In this document: piece by piece, positions 1 to 13,985 of the stretch | Layout of the letters: every line of letters begins with the position of its first letter | Position numbering within the stretch: position 1 is the first letter of the stretch | Position numbers and translations under genes: made by a program | NCBI GenBank assembly: GCA_013396915.1 | Contig: VWZL01001361.1 | Span: 1,014,740 to 1,078,739 of the forward strand | Source of the DNA: Stercorarius parasiticus | Lineage: Eukaryota; Chordata; Aves; Charadriiformes; Stercorariidae | Length of the DNA: 64,000 nucleotides | Reading direction: 5' to 3' | Notes under the pieces: generated by a model | What the model saw: only the letters and a program-made list of their open reading frames with translations | Told to the model about the DNA's origin: nothing | Database searches by the model: none

Positions 1-3000
1 CTGTTCAACCTCAGCAACAGACACATCCTCATCCAGCTACCGTCTTTCTTCAAGATTCAGTTTGTGTGAAGGAGTTTCAGCGTGATATCTAATTATCTCC
101 AGGGGGAATCCTACGAAGTGGTGAGGAACATAACAGAGTAAAAAAGAATCATATTCTATAGAAACATCAACAACATTTGTGAGTCCCTTTCCCTGAACAT
201 TGTACAGAATGGGCACAATTCACCTAAACCCCCATTCACATTTAAGACAAATGCTGCTGTGTTTCTCTTACTATGCTTGCTTGTCTCAGTTACCTTCAAT
301 GACCTGAATTAAACAAAAAACAATCAGTAGGATCTGGGCACCTAAATCCCTTTGGTTGTTTTGACAACTCCTTTTGTATAAGCAAAGCCAGTTCCTGCGT
401 AGAAAAGCAAAGCAGGCCTCATCCTAGAAGATGCAGGGATATCCCTTCAAGTATTGAAGTTGGTGAAATGTTAGTGAGTGCGAAAACAATGACCATAAGA
501 GAGATTTTAGTGATCAGCTACACACTTTTCTATATTTTAACACTGTTCTGTTCTTCTGATTAGGTATGATTATTTTTAAAAGTATACATCAAGGAGCAAT
601 GCAGCCCTTCAAACTGTAGTAACAACAAAAAGACACTGTACAAAGAGTAACATAATTATGGGAAGTATAACTGCAACATTTCTGCAGAGAAGATGATAAG
701 AATCAAGCAGATAAAGACCACCCAAATCTATGAGAAAATCCTATGTGTGTATTTTAAAAATTAATTTATCACGGTTTTTATGGTATAATCTCAATGATGC
801 AAAACGTGTCTAAAGAAAAGTTAGGTACTATTTAAGACAGGGATCTTAATCATTGCCTGAAAAAAAAAGAAGTGTGCAAGAAAAGTGGTAATAAAAAACA
901 ATACTAGTTTCCTACAGCATACTTTCTAAGGGAGACTGCGAATGCTATCACCCTTTGCCAAAATGACTGCAATGATTTACCAGCTTTCTGAGACTTGTGT
1001 CACGTGATCCTCCTCTGCCATGACAGATGTTTTCCAATCATCCCAAAGAACAGGTAGAGGAGACTCGTAAAAACTTGGCTTTTTTTCCAGGTTTGTTCAA
1101 TTTGTAAGGAAGAACAACATTTGAACTTTCTTCCTTGCTGGCTTACTGCTTTTGTCATGTGGTTCCTGGGGCTTTTCTCATGTCAGAAATATTAGCTGAT
1201 ACTGAGCATCAGTTGATATCGGAGGCATTAACATTGGTACTTCAGAAGCAGTGCATGGATTGCTCTGTGCTGTTGATGCAATAGTGCAGCAGCTCCTAAC
1301 TCTCTCTTCTGGTGAAGGCAGAAAATAGTTGCTCAGGGAGACAGCACTGCACAAGAAGCCCCCTTCTCTTTTGTACGCTTTCCCACCACTGCATTTGCCA
1401 TCGCCTTCTATCCCTTCCCATGGGTGCTGCTGCCCATGAGGTCAAGGGAATTTGCACTCTCTAGTGCTCCTAGATTCCAGCAGCACACACCAGAGTTACC
1501 AATGCACTACATTTGGGCACCCTGGCTCAGTGGAGCTTATCCTTGGAGCAGTCCCCAGAATGTGTAACAACCATCCCCCTCTGCCAGGGCAGCAGCCTTT
1601 TCTCCTGTTTGTGGACAATGAACTAAATAGCCAGGGCTCAGTTTGTAGCTACTCTGTTCATTAATTTAAAAACGTAAGGCTCATTGAAGCCACGGGAAGT
1701 AATCATAGCAGATCACCCCATGCGACAATACTTTAGTCTATTTTATACTGATTTAACTCCACTGATTTAATAAAGCAGATAGTAACAAATTGCATCTAAG
1801 ATGTACTAAAATATATAAAAGAGAAGTTCATGACATAAAATTCTATAATGTTCTCCACGTGCTGCTCCTACAGTGCAGGTCCTAGCTGTTTGCCTTCATC
1901 TGGGCTCATGGCGTTACCCATACGAATTAAAAATGCTTTAGCTATCCCTGTTAGTGGGCTAAACAGTGGGACAAACAGTAGCTCCCTTCAGTGCAGTGTG
2001 CACCCCAAAAACTGCTTAAGAAAAGAAACAGAACTGTGCTGGCTGGAAGGCCAGTGTGTCACAAAAAATACTAGTGAGACGATGACATTAAGAAGAACTG
2101 AAGAAGTAACATTAGTTACTGTGAACTTTGTGAAACTCCTGAGAGATGCCTTCTGAGAGAGACAACGTGCAACATAACAGCAGCAAGCCTGCTGGAGAGC
2201 CTCAAATTCAATTTTTTTTTTTTTGAGTATTACACAGACAGGAAGCATATTATATACACACATCCTGATTTTAGTTTACACACAGTAACATGTATGCGTT
2301 ACACAACCTGTCTTGTCATACAAACAACTGTTTTAAACTACTTGGTGACGTCTGCAAAAAGCAAAAGGAACCAACAATTTACCAGTGAAAAGCAGAACCC
2401 TTGTTAAAACCACATGTATTAAAAATGTCAGTAAGAAAGGAGAAACATGCAGTTGCTGCCTAGAAAGTTGTGTTACACTAGACATAAATACAAAAAAAAA
2501 AAAAGACCAACCATTTTTTTCAGTTCCAACAAAGGGATAAATTCAGACAGAAAAACTAGCTGAAATCCAGTTCTTACTAGTGATCTGAGAGAGGCTGAGA
2601 ACAAAGGAATTTAAATATGACTGATTAGAAGCATTATAATATCATCCTAAATTGTAAGGAAGTAATCAATAGAAGAGCAGGCAAAAGGACCAGGAAGAGA
2701 TGCTTATGGAGCAGAAAGAACCTCAAAAATGAGTTCCAGAGAATCTCCTCAACAAATGTTGAGGAATACAATGTCTGCTGTTAAAGGGAGGAAAAGTCCA
2801 TCTGGTTCCACTGGAGGATTTTTATGTATTATCAATAAATTAGATTTTGGGTAATAATTATGGGTGTGACTGACCTTGTTTCTTGAAACAGCAAAGAGAT
2901 ACACATTTAAATAAAGAAAAAAAGAGATCTCCTAACTATACAAATGGCCCGAAGAACATTCTCAGGTCTGCACATAAAATAACCAAAATTTGTGTAAAAG

Positions 3001-6000
3001 TAGTGTGATCATTCATTAGTGAGAATATAGACTGACACTTTAAATTTTTAACAAACTATACTTAAACCAAAATCCCTTACAAAGTCAGGTTCACAATTTT
3101 CTCTTGGTGCAGTTCTGTCAACCAGGCAAGAGAGGAGGTGTTAGCCCTAGCAGAAACGGCGAGTATAAATGTACTGCCAGCAAAATTGTATATTTACCAT
3201 CATGTCTTCATCAGTTTGAAGAGGAAGGATGAATTGCCCTGTTGACATACTGCTAGTACATTTAGGTCCACACTAAGAGTATAATGTGCTGTGATTGTAA
3301 TACGCTGCCTATGTACTATAAAGGTATTGTTATTATGGTAATGAACTCCTACCATGTGCTTGATCCTAGATATCATAATTTTTTTGAAAACAGGGTGAAC
3401 AGATTTATTTTTCAGAGAAATGAAATATTGTGAAGTGGCTAAAAATGTTAAGCGTGTTGTCACTGACAAAGCCCCTTTTAAAACTAGCATTTTTGCCTAC
3501 AGTTATGAACAACAAAACCAAAATACAAAATAAACACTATCCAAATGAAGAACACTAAGAATATATGTCATAACATCACCTCTACATTATCATATCTGAA
3601 AAAGCAAACTTGGCAGTGCAAATCTAAAACTAAATCTAGCTTTGTTCCCTGAGAACAGTGGGAAAATTTTGGTCTACTTGGATCTAACTCTGCTCCTCAG
3701 ATTCCTCTGCTGAATTTCTAGCGATCACGTAACACCACGCTTCTGGACTGACTGTCTCAAAAAGTACACAGCACTCAGTGTGCCTCAACACAAATTGTTG
3801 CTATGCTTTGTGCAATAACCAGGAGAACACAGACAGAAAACTCGATTTAATTCTGAAACATAAGCATGAAACGTGACACATCCTGAGCTGCACAGAGGAC
3901 AACACTGAAACATGCAAGTAGAGTGGATGAACCACAAGACCATCTAGGATATCAACAGCTAGCCCTGAGCACCCCTTATTAGTATTGCCCTGCATCTTCA
4001 AGATGGAAAAATCTGGGTTTAATTCTCCATTTTTGAAAATGAAAAATTCTTCAAAGAGGTTGGACTGGAACATTTTTCCAACTTGAACATGACAAAAATA
4101 AAGCATGACACATATGAACTGGAGACTTTCTAAATGAAACTCCACCTTTAAATCTGAAATGAATGAACAGAATACAAAGTAATTACAACAAAATTGTTTT
4201 TAGTCTATTCTAATAAGATTCTTCCAGATTCTTCCCGATTTTTCCAAAAATCATTGCTTTTAACTAGAGGTAAGAACGTCTGAAACAACTGAGCTAGCAC
4301 CAGTCCATAGATGCTTGTAAATACTCAACAGAAGAAGGCACAGACACGGTCAAATAAGGCATTCCAAATATCATTAAGTTTACACATAATTTTTGTGCAG
4401 CAATCAAACAATTCTAAAAAAAAAATCCCAATTTTTCCAAATTTGTTAACATTATGCATTGTAGATTTTTGACAGATCTCATACCAGGTTATTGTAATAA
4501 ATAAACTAGTAACAATTGTTCATTCTTATTTCAATGTTGCAAAACCAAATTTTACAGTTGATAACTTCTGATTTAGAGTTCTTATTTATCCTTCTTTTGT
4601 TATCACTTGTTGTCAAAACAATTATACGTGGAAAACAATTATTACTTTCTAAATATTCTTCTGCTTGTACACACAGGTGAGTTACTAAGACTTTGGATGT
4701 CGCTTGAAGTCCAAACAAGGTGATAGAACCATCTGTCTCGCACCTGAGTCTCTGCCTACAGATGACCATCTGTGTGAGAGCTCAATCCCCATCCAAGTTA
4801 CTTACTATAGAGGACCTCTGGGTCCAGTCATGTCTGGTAAATCTATGTGTAGCCCCAGATTTTGCCTGATGGAGAGTATTACAACCTGAGAAGTGTACGG
4901 AGACCACGGGATGGAAGAATGTGTTTGCATTGCTTGAAAGGAGTGGAAAATGACTTACCTTGGAGAGTCCTCAGTAAGGAACTCTTCTTCAAGTAAAAAC
5001 AGAACTTAGGAACAGCGAATATCTATTGCATTGTGAGCCTAACATTGCATATCATTTTATTATTATCAACTCTTAAATGTATGATGATCTTCAGTGCTTT
5101 GCTTTGTTGTTTCAGCAAACAAATTTTACTGCCTTTCCTTCATGACTACATTTAACTATATCAGTTATAAACATTTATTTATGGTATCATTTTGATAATT
5201 TTAAGCACTTACCTTTCCTTTAAACTACTTGCTTGTTAAACCTCCCATGTAGATCAGGGGGTTTTTTTTGTTTGTTTTTCTTTTTTTTTTAAAATCTGGA
5301 AGCATTAGAAGTCAGACTACAGACTCTTTCTGCCTTTGAAATATAACCACCCACCCCATGCCTATTATGCTGTAATAGCTGACAGATTTAACCTGCTGAT
5401 CACCTCTTGTTGCTTTTTATTCTGGTTACTTGGACTGGCAGAGTGCTGATATATCTGTTAACATAGGTTCTCTTTTAAAAATGTTTGACCATAAACCTTC
5501 TCTTATTTAATTAAGGAAGAAAGCAGTGCTGTCATACACTTGACTTTCAGCAGATGAAAGAGACTTTTGTCTAGTAGGGTCCCAGCTACAGAATATCAAA
5601 ATCCAAACCTGAAGATGTGAAATTGCAGAGGCCAAATGTTTAAAAACATTTCTGTAAAAGTGAAAGGCTTTAGTACAACCCACAATGTTTTCCATCTTAA
5701 TACAGATTAAACTCGCAGGGAAAAAAAAAAGGCAAACCGCGTCCTCCACTGAATGAGTGAGAGTGTAGCCAGCAGCTTGAGGGATGTAATCCTTCCCCTC
5801 TATTTGGTGCTTTTCAGACTGCATCTTGAGTCCTGTGCTCGGTTTTGGGCTCCCCATTACAGGTGAGATATCGACATATAGGAGCGAGTTCAGCAGGAGT
5901 CCACCAAGCTGGTAAGGGAGCAGGCACACATCATGTAAGAGGAGAGGCTGAGAAGTGGGTGTTTTTTCAGCCTTAAGAAGAGAAGACTCAGGGCAGACCT

Positions 6001-9000
6001 TATTGCTGTCTGCAACTACCTAATCTGAGTATACAGAGAAGAGAGAGCCAGACACTTCTCAGAGGTGCACAGTGATTGGATGAGAGGCAAAGGACACACC
6101 TTGGAACATGGGAAATTCTGGTTAGACATTAGGAAAAGCTTTTTTCCTGTGTGGATGATCAAATACTGGAAGAGGTTGCCCAGAGAGATTGTGGACCCCC
6201 TGTCCTTGGAGGCACTTGAGACTCAACTTGACACTACTACCCTGACCTACCTGGTCTAACTACACCTGCTTTGAGCAGGGTGATGGCCTAGACAACCTCT
6301 AGAGGTCCCTTCCAACCTTAACTATGCTATGATTCTAACTACAAGCAGAGTTCAGATGATTCTTCAGTTCAGCTGGTATTTTCAGGCTGAAAGTGAACAG
6401 AAATTACCCTACTGTCCTGGAAGGAGACACACACTGGACAGTCCATAAAATCCTTTGCATGTAAAAATACATACAATTTTCAATGTATATTGCCAAGTAA
6501 TTAAAGAGAAGCATTGTTAAAGTTGGATGTCTGAATTGCCTTTTCTAAAAACATCAGACCAAGGAGGAAAGCAACTCATACAATTTCAAATTTTCTGAAA
6601 TGTTCTTTGGCATTGTAAACAGAATTACAGATCCAGAGCCAGAAAAACTAGTACAGAATGCTCCACTTAAAATCTACTAGTTTGTCCAATGCATCAGTAA
6701 GCAAAAACAGATTAAAAGCTTCAAAATGTTGCCAGTGTCTAATGTCTGCTGTAAAGTACTTTGAAAGTGTAAATCAAGAATTGCTATAATCCCACTGCGC
6801 ATCCTTAAAATAAAAATGAGGTCCTCTTTATGGTATCCAGGTACTGTTTCGTAGGCTTGGGAGCACCCAGGAAGTGACACTGCCCTTGCAATGAACTACA
6901 AAGGCATTGAGTGGTGGATGTTTTCATATTATAATTCTATTATGATATGCATAAATCTTTAAGGAAAGAAAACCCAAACAGATTCCACAAACTTCATACA
7001 AAATGGACAAAATGGAATACAGAGTTATAACCAAAGCTCCTTTGTCTGACCCCTACAATTCTGTTTTATGAAGCCAACTTTCAGAATTACAGTTTTTGGG
7101 TCACTGCATCAGAAAACATTTCTCAAATCCTTGAAAAAAACTGAGTTTTGTCTAGTTTTTCACTGCTGTATAAAATGGGAGACATTAACTCTGACCTGGT
7201 AAAGAATTCATTCACTGCCTATAAATATCTGCAGAAACCATAGGAAATTATATAAATCTTCTGAAGATTAACAGCTTCGCATGAGGAAACAAAAGATGTC
7301 TGTCTCTACTTGCATTTTCTTTTGTTCTTTGGCTAATAAAGTCTAGGTGATAGCATAAATTCACACGGTGAAACCATCTGTTCACAGGGATTAAATAAAA
7401 ACTAGCAGTTACCGAGTATCTCCACCTTTAGTTAGGACTTCTGTCTAGCTCCCTGTGATCACCTAGAAACTCTGAGCAGATGAAATGAGCAGAAATATTT
7501 CCAAAAAACCCAAACAAGCTGATGCTTGAAGTGGCTGGTGAAGCAAAGTTAGAAAACTCTCATATAAAAGCAGCTGTATATATCTGGATATATCCCAGAT
7601 TCTCCATTTGATTAAATTGGATTAGGATTATCCCCATAAACCATTTCTCTGCAACAGTGCATGGAAATGTAGACGATCTTTTCATAAAACTTTGGGAAAC
7701 AGTATTAGGTTCAAAAATAAAGATGATACTATCATTCAGAGCTGCCTTCGAAGGATAATTGGGAAAATGTACAGTATATGCAACGTTACATCTTCCTTCT
7801 GGCCAACTCAAATAAACATTGGGTTACTATGATCTGCAGTAGCTAAAACTATAAAAAAGTTTCAATGTATCCCCACATATGGCACATTCTCACATTTCTG
7901 TGTGGAGATATGGCAGCCACAGGTGACAAGTTCTTCAGCAAGGGCAGGTAATAATCAGTACATCAAAATAAAAAGATGCTAAGGTCAACTAAATTGTCAG
8001 TCATACAAGGGTCAAAATGGAGTCCCAAAGTACCTTTAAATCATGAAAACCCTGAGAAGGTTTAACCAGAACACCTTCCGTCATCAGATCACACATTATT
8101 CCCTTAAATGCTAGCAAACTACTCCCCAAGCAATTCTCAGTTCTGGCAGCACCTCCACCTGAAATAGATTTAACTTCTACTTAACCTCTACTATTACAAC
8201 TCAAAGCAAAGTGAAAGCAAGGACATTACGTGAGCCAGATCCTAAGAAGGGAGGCAGAACTGTAAGCTGCCAAATGCTAACGTATTTCCCAATTAGCTGC
8301 AGTCGGTGCTGAGAATAGGCGATGTATCAGCACTCTATGACAAGCTATGAGCCAGAGCCAATGGGATGGATGTACAATATCTTATAATTTGAAAGTGGTG
8401 ATCTGAATATCTTGAAAAGAAGCGTGGGCCAGAGGATATTGTTATCCCCTCAATATTTAGACCCTGGGTACAATCTCAGGCAACAGCCAAATAGTGGATA
8501 AATAATCTGTAAGAGCTCTGCCATTGCATCCAGGACATTCTGGAGCAGAAGTAAGTGAAACGCAGACATTATTCTTCACTTTTTCCAGGAACAATCATTA
8601 AAATTTAACTCCTTACATTGAGAAAGAGAGGCTTTTCCCAGCCTGTTGTAAACTAAGCAATCTATAATTCAGCACAGTTTTAATGGCTAGAATAATTAAC
8701 AGAAGTCTTCTGCTTTTCTAGGTCAGTCATGAAGGAGAACTGAAACGAGTTTTTTGGGGTTTTTTTTTGATTTTTTTTGTTTTTTAACCTTCCTCTGCAG
8801 TTGACTAGTCATGAGTATCTGCCACCTTATCCATTGAGTGTTGCTTCCACATGCTTTATCCTTAGCAATCCACCAGGCTTCTTGGTAGTATGAGCACAGA
8901 GTAACCAATAGCTGTGGCAGTAACAACACACAGAATGCTTAAGTGACAATTTTATAATACCTTTCGGTTTCTATGAAGCTTTTTAAATTAATGGAGATAC

Positions 9001-10233
9001 ACTAGTTTCCGCAGGATGTTGAAACGGTCCTTCTTAGACTTGTTTTCCACACCAAATTTTTTTGGGGTGTATTCCTACATTCCTAGCTTCTCAAACATCA
9101 CTGTTAATGATGGAGTAAGTTATTTCAACTAAATCACTCTGTACACTGAAGCCTGCACAATCTGGATTGAATTTCCCAATGATTTTTCAACATTTATTTA
9201 CTTAATCTTTAATCAGGAGCTATTAGCAGTTTTCCAAGTTTCTCAGTCATTTACAATGTGGAAGACATATTTATTCCCCTGACTTTTGCCTTGGGGAACA
9301 GTGCTACATTGGTTAATACATGCACATGATTCCTAGTGACAGAAATTAAGTTCAGCTGCATTATGCAAGGATGTGATCCAACTTTAATTTCTATCTCTAA
9401 AAAGACACTCAAAGTAATGAGGCATGGCTGCACAGCTTTTTCAGTCATCTTACACGAGAAACTTCCCATGAGAGCAAAACTAGAAAGGACTCCTTGAGAC
9501 TGAGAATATTTAAAGATAATTATAAAAATCTTTGTGTGAACCACATATTCCAACCCAAACGCCAGGAGCAATCCCCTTTACGTGGATATTTAAGAGGGCA
9601 TGATCTGCCCCCAACATTTTTAGGTTATGCAAGATGTTGAATTTTCATTTTAGGTTTTTTTGAGGTGAAATTTCTCTCTCACTTACTATGCATTTCCACT
9701 GAAATGTTAAAGAAGAACTGAGAAAAAGGTTAGAGCAAACTGCACTTAACAGTTGGCTGAGGTAAGTCTCAAGGAGAGGACTGAGACACAAATTTCTGAT
9801 CTGACTTCTCAGAAGTTCAAAGACATCATAAAATATACATGTTCAATGGTCTTGTCACTGTTGTGGCACGGAATCTGTACATCAAATAAAGAAAACAGAC
9901 TAGCGCATGCATTGGTTGTTATAGGCTGAGATAAACATCATGGACAACCAGTTACAATGGCTCAAGTTGTCAGAAGTTCTAGAGCCTTTTCATAATAAAA
10001 TATTACACACACAGTGTGTAATGACTGGCAAAATGTGTCTACATGAAATTAATGAATATTAAAGCAAAATGCTGAGAGCTGCCAACAGAACCATATGGGT
10101 TAATAGGTGGTTTTTAGAAAGCCTTTTCAGACAAAGCCTCTAAGGTTATTGTGTTATCTCATGAATCAGTTGGTAAAATGTTTTGCCAATGAATGTAAGG
10201 AAGTTTAAAGCTGTTGGCTTTTGCCTACCGTAC
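1..10233 (-). other. Intron downstream of window exon 14 (partial)
   Basis: About 10.2 kb of AT-rich intron. The only transposon I recognise is the plus-oriented CR1 at 5765-6335. T/A homopolymer tracts occur near 2210, 5260 and 8755. I found no counterpart of the next expected exon (NRSRSSSISSIDK-like), nor of SNARE-region exons. Open frames of 60-140 codons here have no splice context. Confidence 0.65.
5765..6335 (+). repeat. CR1 LINE fragment, 5'-truncated, plus orientation
   Basis: It contains the CR1 C-terminal and 3' UTR landmarks in order: 'ctgtgctcggttttgggctcc', 'gaggagaggctgagaag', 'gcagaccttattgctgtctg', 'aggttgcccagagagattg', and 'gatggcctagacaacctct' with terminal 'tatgctatgattcta'. 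It is strongly diverged with many indels, so it is an old copy. The 64-codon ORF at 6065-6259 is part of it. It is antisense to the gene. Confidence 0.9.
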
Positions 10234-10284
10234 CAAGATCAGTCTTAAGATCTGTTGGCAGACTTAACTTTCTTGATCCTTTAA
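10234..10284 (-). CDS. STXBP5L: STXBP5L cassette exon, 51 bp (window exon 14)
   Basis: This exon enters and leaves in phase 1 if the donor is CTTG|gtacgg, giving 17 residues: VKGSRKLSLPTDLKTDL when preceded by G. The acceptor is gttgtttcag. The peptide matches the KMSRKLSLPTDLKPDL segment of the tomosyn linker. In tomosyn-1 the medium and small forms differ by 17 residues, which fits a skipped 51-bp exon (family knowledge from memory). A second donor five bases downstream (TACG|gtaggc) would break the frame. It is the last exon in gene order that I could find; later exons should lie below position 1. Confidence 0.88.
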
Positions 10285-13200
10285 CTGAAACAACAGAAAA
10301 AGGAGAAAGGCAGTTGTTAATAAGTAAGAAAGAAAAAGGAGCGAGGGAAAACAACATGCCATCTTCCAGTTAACACCATGCTGCAAATTTGTAGAACTTT
10401 TTAAAATCAGCATATAAAGGCAGAATTATGGTTTAAATATTTTCATGTACACCATTCAGCAAAATAAATGTAACTGAACAAAGAAGCACTGGAAAAAACA
10501 TTACTCCAGCTCTCAAGAAGTGAATGGTGCTTTACACAGCTTTGGCCGTGTGCTGCAATATCTTACCTTGTGATGACAGGAATGATAAAAAACAACACAA
10601 ATGAGATTAAGGCAAATATTGCAAATGCTGGTTATGCAGCATATCACAAATATTTAAACACCTGGAAACCAATTTAATAAGAGGGTGCAATGAAATTATG
10701 AGTTCTGATGACATCATACCTCAAGATACCATTTGAAAAAGAGAGGGCATATTGTACAGGTAATGGAGACAGAACACACTATTGTACTATTACGGAAAGG
10801 AAGACAGATCGCACAGAAACGAAATACAGCAGCTTCAGGATATAATGTGGTGTTATCTAGACATCAAAATATTGCACTCAATTTACTGAAAAGATTTAAT
10901 TATCTGTTGTGTTCCAATTATGCAACAAAACTATGATTTTGCTTCTGTTCAAAAATGTTTTCATTTCCTTACACACCAGCACATTTTTAAACAATGAACA
11001 CCAGAGAACTGAAATGAAGCATGTCTTGTAGCAGTCAAAACAGTGTTAAATTTATGAAAAGAATGCCTGAAGAAATATTTTATTAATTATTCAGAAGACT
11101 TAATTTCCAATATGGTTCTTTCATTTTGCATTCATTCAGTATTTTTTCACATTATTTTCTGGCTTCTACCCCTTACGTATACAGTCTGTTACTAGAAGTG
11201 AACAATGAAGTATTTGTCAGCTAACTACTATACTCCTAACGAAAGTCCCAGAAGGTAAGTATCACAGTGACAGGAACACTGGGACATATGAATATAAGTC
11301 CTTTGTAATTACTGCTCAGTAAGCTTTTAGGTCAGAAGGATGCCCCAAACAGCGACTTACCAGTTTAAGTCACAGAGACCCTAAAAAGAAATTCTGCTGC
11401 ATTTTTTTGCAAAGTGTCATAAACTACAAAGCCTGCAATGTGGCAGAACAAAACATCAGCTGGCACCTATGCTAGATCTTTTTCTTTCTTTCTTTGGGGA
11501 AGAGCAGGGGAGGCCTTCAGGCTCTTGAAAAATGTTTTGGTATCAGTAGAACCAGCATAGCCCTCCCAGTAACCCATTTCTAGCTGTCACTTTAACTGGA
11601 CACTTTGGGACAAGGTGAAGAGATCTCTTTATCAACCCAACATTGAAATATACATCACTAACACTACTACATGAAAATTCTCTAATTTGGATACCAAGCG
11701 TTATGTTCCTACATCCATTTTAGGTATTTACACAAAGGGCAGCTTGATTTTCAGAACAGCCTTTTAAAAACATTCCATTTATCTAAGCAGCTGTCATACC
11801 CTCTTTCAGACTGTGACTGGAGGACGCTGCTCCAGAAAATCAGTTGCTTTGCTATACAGAAAGAGAAAGAAGCATCACTTGTGATATAATCTCCTTTAAA
11901 GGAAAGGACAACATCTGGTCAAACCAGCCCTCTGAAAAAATATTATCAATTCCTAAGGAAGGCTGTGGGACACTTTGCTAACAGACTAGGATCTAGATTA
12001 GGATATTTCAGAGCTATAAAACCTAGCTGCATTTAACACTAAGGAGCTTCATTAGTGCTGTCATGGAGGCTTTGAGCTTTGCAAAGTCGGGGTTTAACGT
12101 CTTCTATTTCTACGTTACAGGTGTTTCTGTATAACAGGAATTATATGTCTTGTGTTATATGCTATAGCTGTTCCCAAATTGCAGTATGTATGTCTGAACT
12201 GCAAGACTGCAGAAATAGCTCCCAAATATTTGCGTGCAGGCTCATACAGCACATGGAAAGTGTGCATTTTCTGATTCCTCTGAAGGACTCTAAACAGGCT
12301 TGATTTGGGAGCTGACACAGCTGCTCACAGACAAAATGGGCATACCATACTGAAGGCTGCAATCTAACACAGTCTCAGGATGCTGAAGGGACTAAGGATC
12401 GTAAAGAGGAGGAGTATATGGTTGATGAGTTGGTTTATGGGCACAGGGTTAGAGCAAGGGACGTGGCGAGTAGGGGGCTAAAGGACAAAGGAGACACACA
12501 GCATGGGGAAGCCAGGAGTTACTCCTGCCACCATCTCCACCACCGAATTTGGAAATTCCTGGTGTAGGACATGATTGTGCTAGAACGCAGCATTGGACCA
12601 CTGTCAATAGACCACATCTTTGAGGGTAAAAACAAAAGAAGGAGCTGGTTGCTTTCATGCTTTACTGTGATTAAAGCTGTGCACATTACTTTTTTTTTTT
12701 ACTATTAAACTGATCAGAACGAGGATATTACTATGAAACATATTTTTAGTACCTAAACCATGTATATTTTACTGTCTCTACATTTATGATAAAGGAGGAT
12801 CATGCATGTAAACCTATCTTGCTGAGAAAGAGTTTTTGAAAACCAGTTTAATTGAGGAACGAAGTACAGTATAAAGGTTCAAGAGGCTAGCAGCGTTGTT
12901 TGATACCGTTATTTGTTTGCATTCATGCTGGAGGCAGCCACCAGAAATGCGATGCCACAGTGCAAGGCAAGACAGCCCCTACCCAAAAGAGCTTAATGTG
13001 TAAACAGTCAAGTTATCCAAGTGTGGGATGAGGAAAGAGGCACAGCCGGAGTTAATCGGTACTGTCTGGCAGCTAGTTAAGCTGAGCACCCAGGTGTCCT
13101 GTCTGGAAAATGTCCTATCTTGTAGCCATATGGTTCCTATCAGTCTTTCAATGAAAACGCCAAGGCACAACCAACAAACAAACGTGCACTCGCACCTATG

Positions 13201-13399
13201 ACATTTGGTGATGTGTTTCCCTCAGCTGTTAGAGCAGGACTGTAGTCAGAGAATTAAATATTATTCAAAATGAAGGTGACTTCATATGGTTCTTTTCCCA
13301 TTAGGCAGCTTCAACCTGTGTAATACGTTGGAGTATCAGTCCCAGTCTCCTTCTACATGGATTTAAGAGCCCAGTATTTAGATACCCATTTGGGCAAGG

Positions 13400-13985
13400 T
13401 ACACAGTAAGGTCCTGGAGGTTTGGCTCTTGGGGCTCAGACCAATGTAGAGACAGCCCTCTTCCTTTGGTGGCCTCAGGCAGAGCACCCCAGGCAGCACT
13501 TTCCTGTAGGAGCTGCTTTCAAGCTGAACCTAACTCTCACCCCTGCCCTGAGCTACAGCTCCTGCTGCATTGCTGCCATCCTTGTGCCTGGACATGGCCC
13601 TGCTGATCCAGGCCTGGACTTACAGACCGAAATCCTCCCCTATCCCTGGACCTGCCTGGCAATCACCAGGCTGTGCTTGGCCTGGTCACGGTCCCCAGAG
13701 CTGCCCTGCTCCTTTGCTTAGCTCCTGTCTCCCCGGTCCATAGGAACTGCTGGCCCCTGTTGTTGAGGTCAGTCCCCCTTGAACCCTGAGCCATGCACCA
13801 TGGGCTGCATGGGGGGCACTGCTCCCCCTGGAGCCTTTCCACTGCTCTCCTGGAGCCAAACACCAAGGCCCAAACTCAGGTCCCTTTTTCCTCCCCTCTG
13901 CCAGCTCATACGGCTCCCTGTTCCGTGCTAATCCCTACATACACATCCCTTCTCAAGATCTTAAGCAAGCATGAACTCGCCTGAT
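13400..13985. repeat. GC-rich block, probable old interspersed repeat
   Basis: About 585 bp of markedly higher G+C than all neighbouring intron, with words such as 'ctgctggcccctgttgttgagg', 'ccatgcaccatgggctgc' and 'gggggcactgctccccctgg'. Open frames occur on both strands (13422-13721, 13663-13866, 13793-13984) and reflect few stop triplets, not a protein. The sharp compositional edges suggest an inserted element, perhaps an LTR. I could not fix termini or orientation. Confidence 0.45.

Noticed and set aside
10004..10022. Small inverted repeat around 'attacacacacagtgtgtaat'
   Set aside because: The stem is only about 8 bp in a CA/TG context, expected by chance in AT-rich intron.
11361..11380. 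A 20-bp candidate micro-exon on the minus strand with good splice signals (ttctttttag ... gtaagt)
   Set aside because: In the required phase it reads TCT CTG TGA, an immediate stop, and 20 bp would also break the frame. At most it is a cryptic or poison exon.
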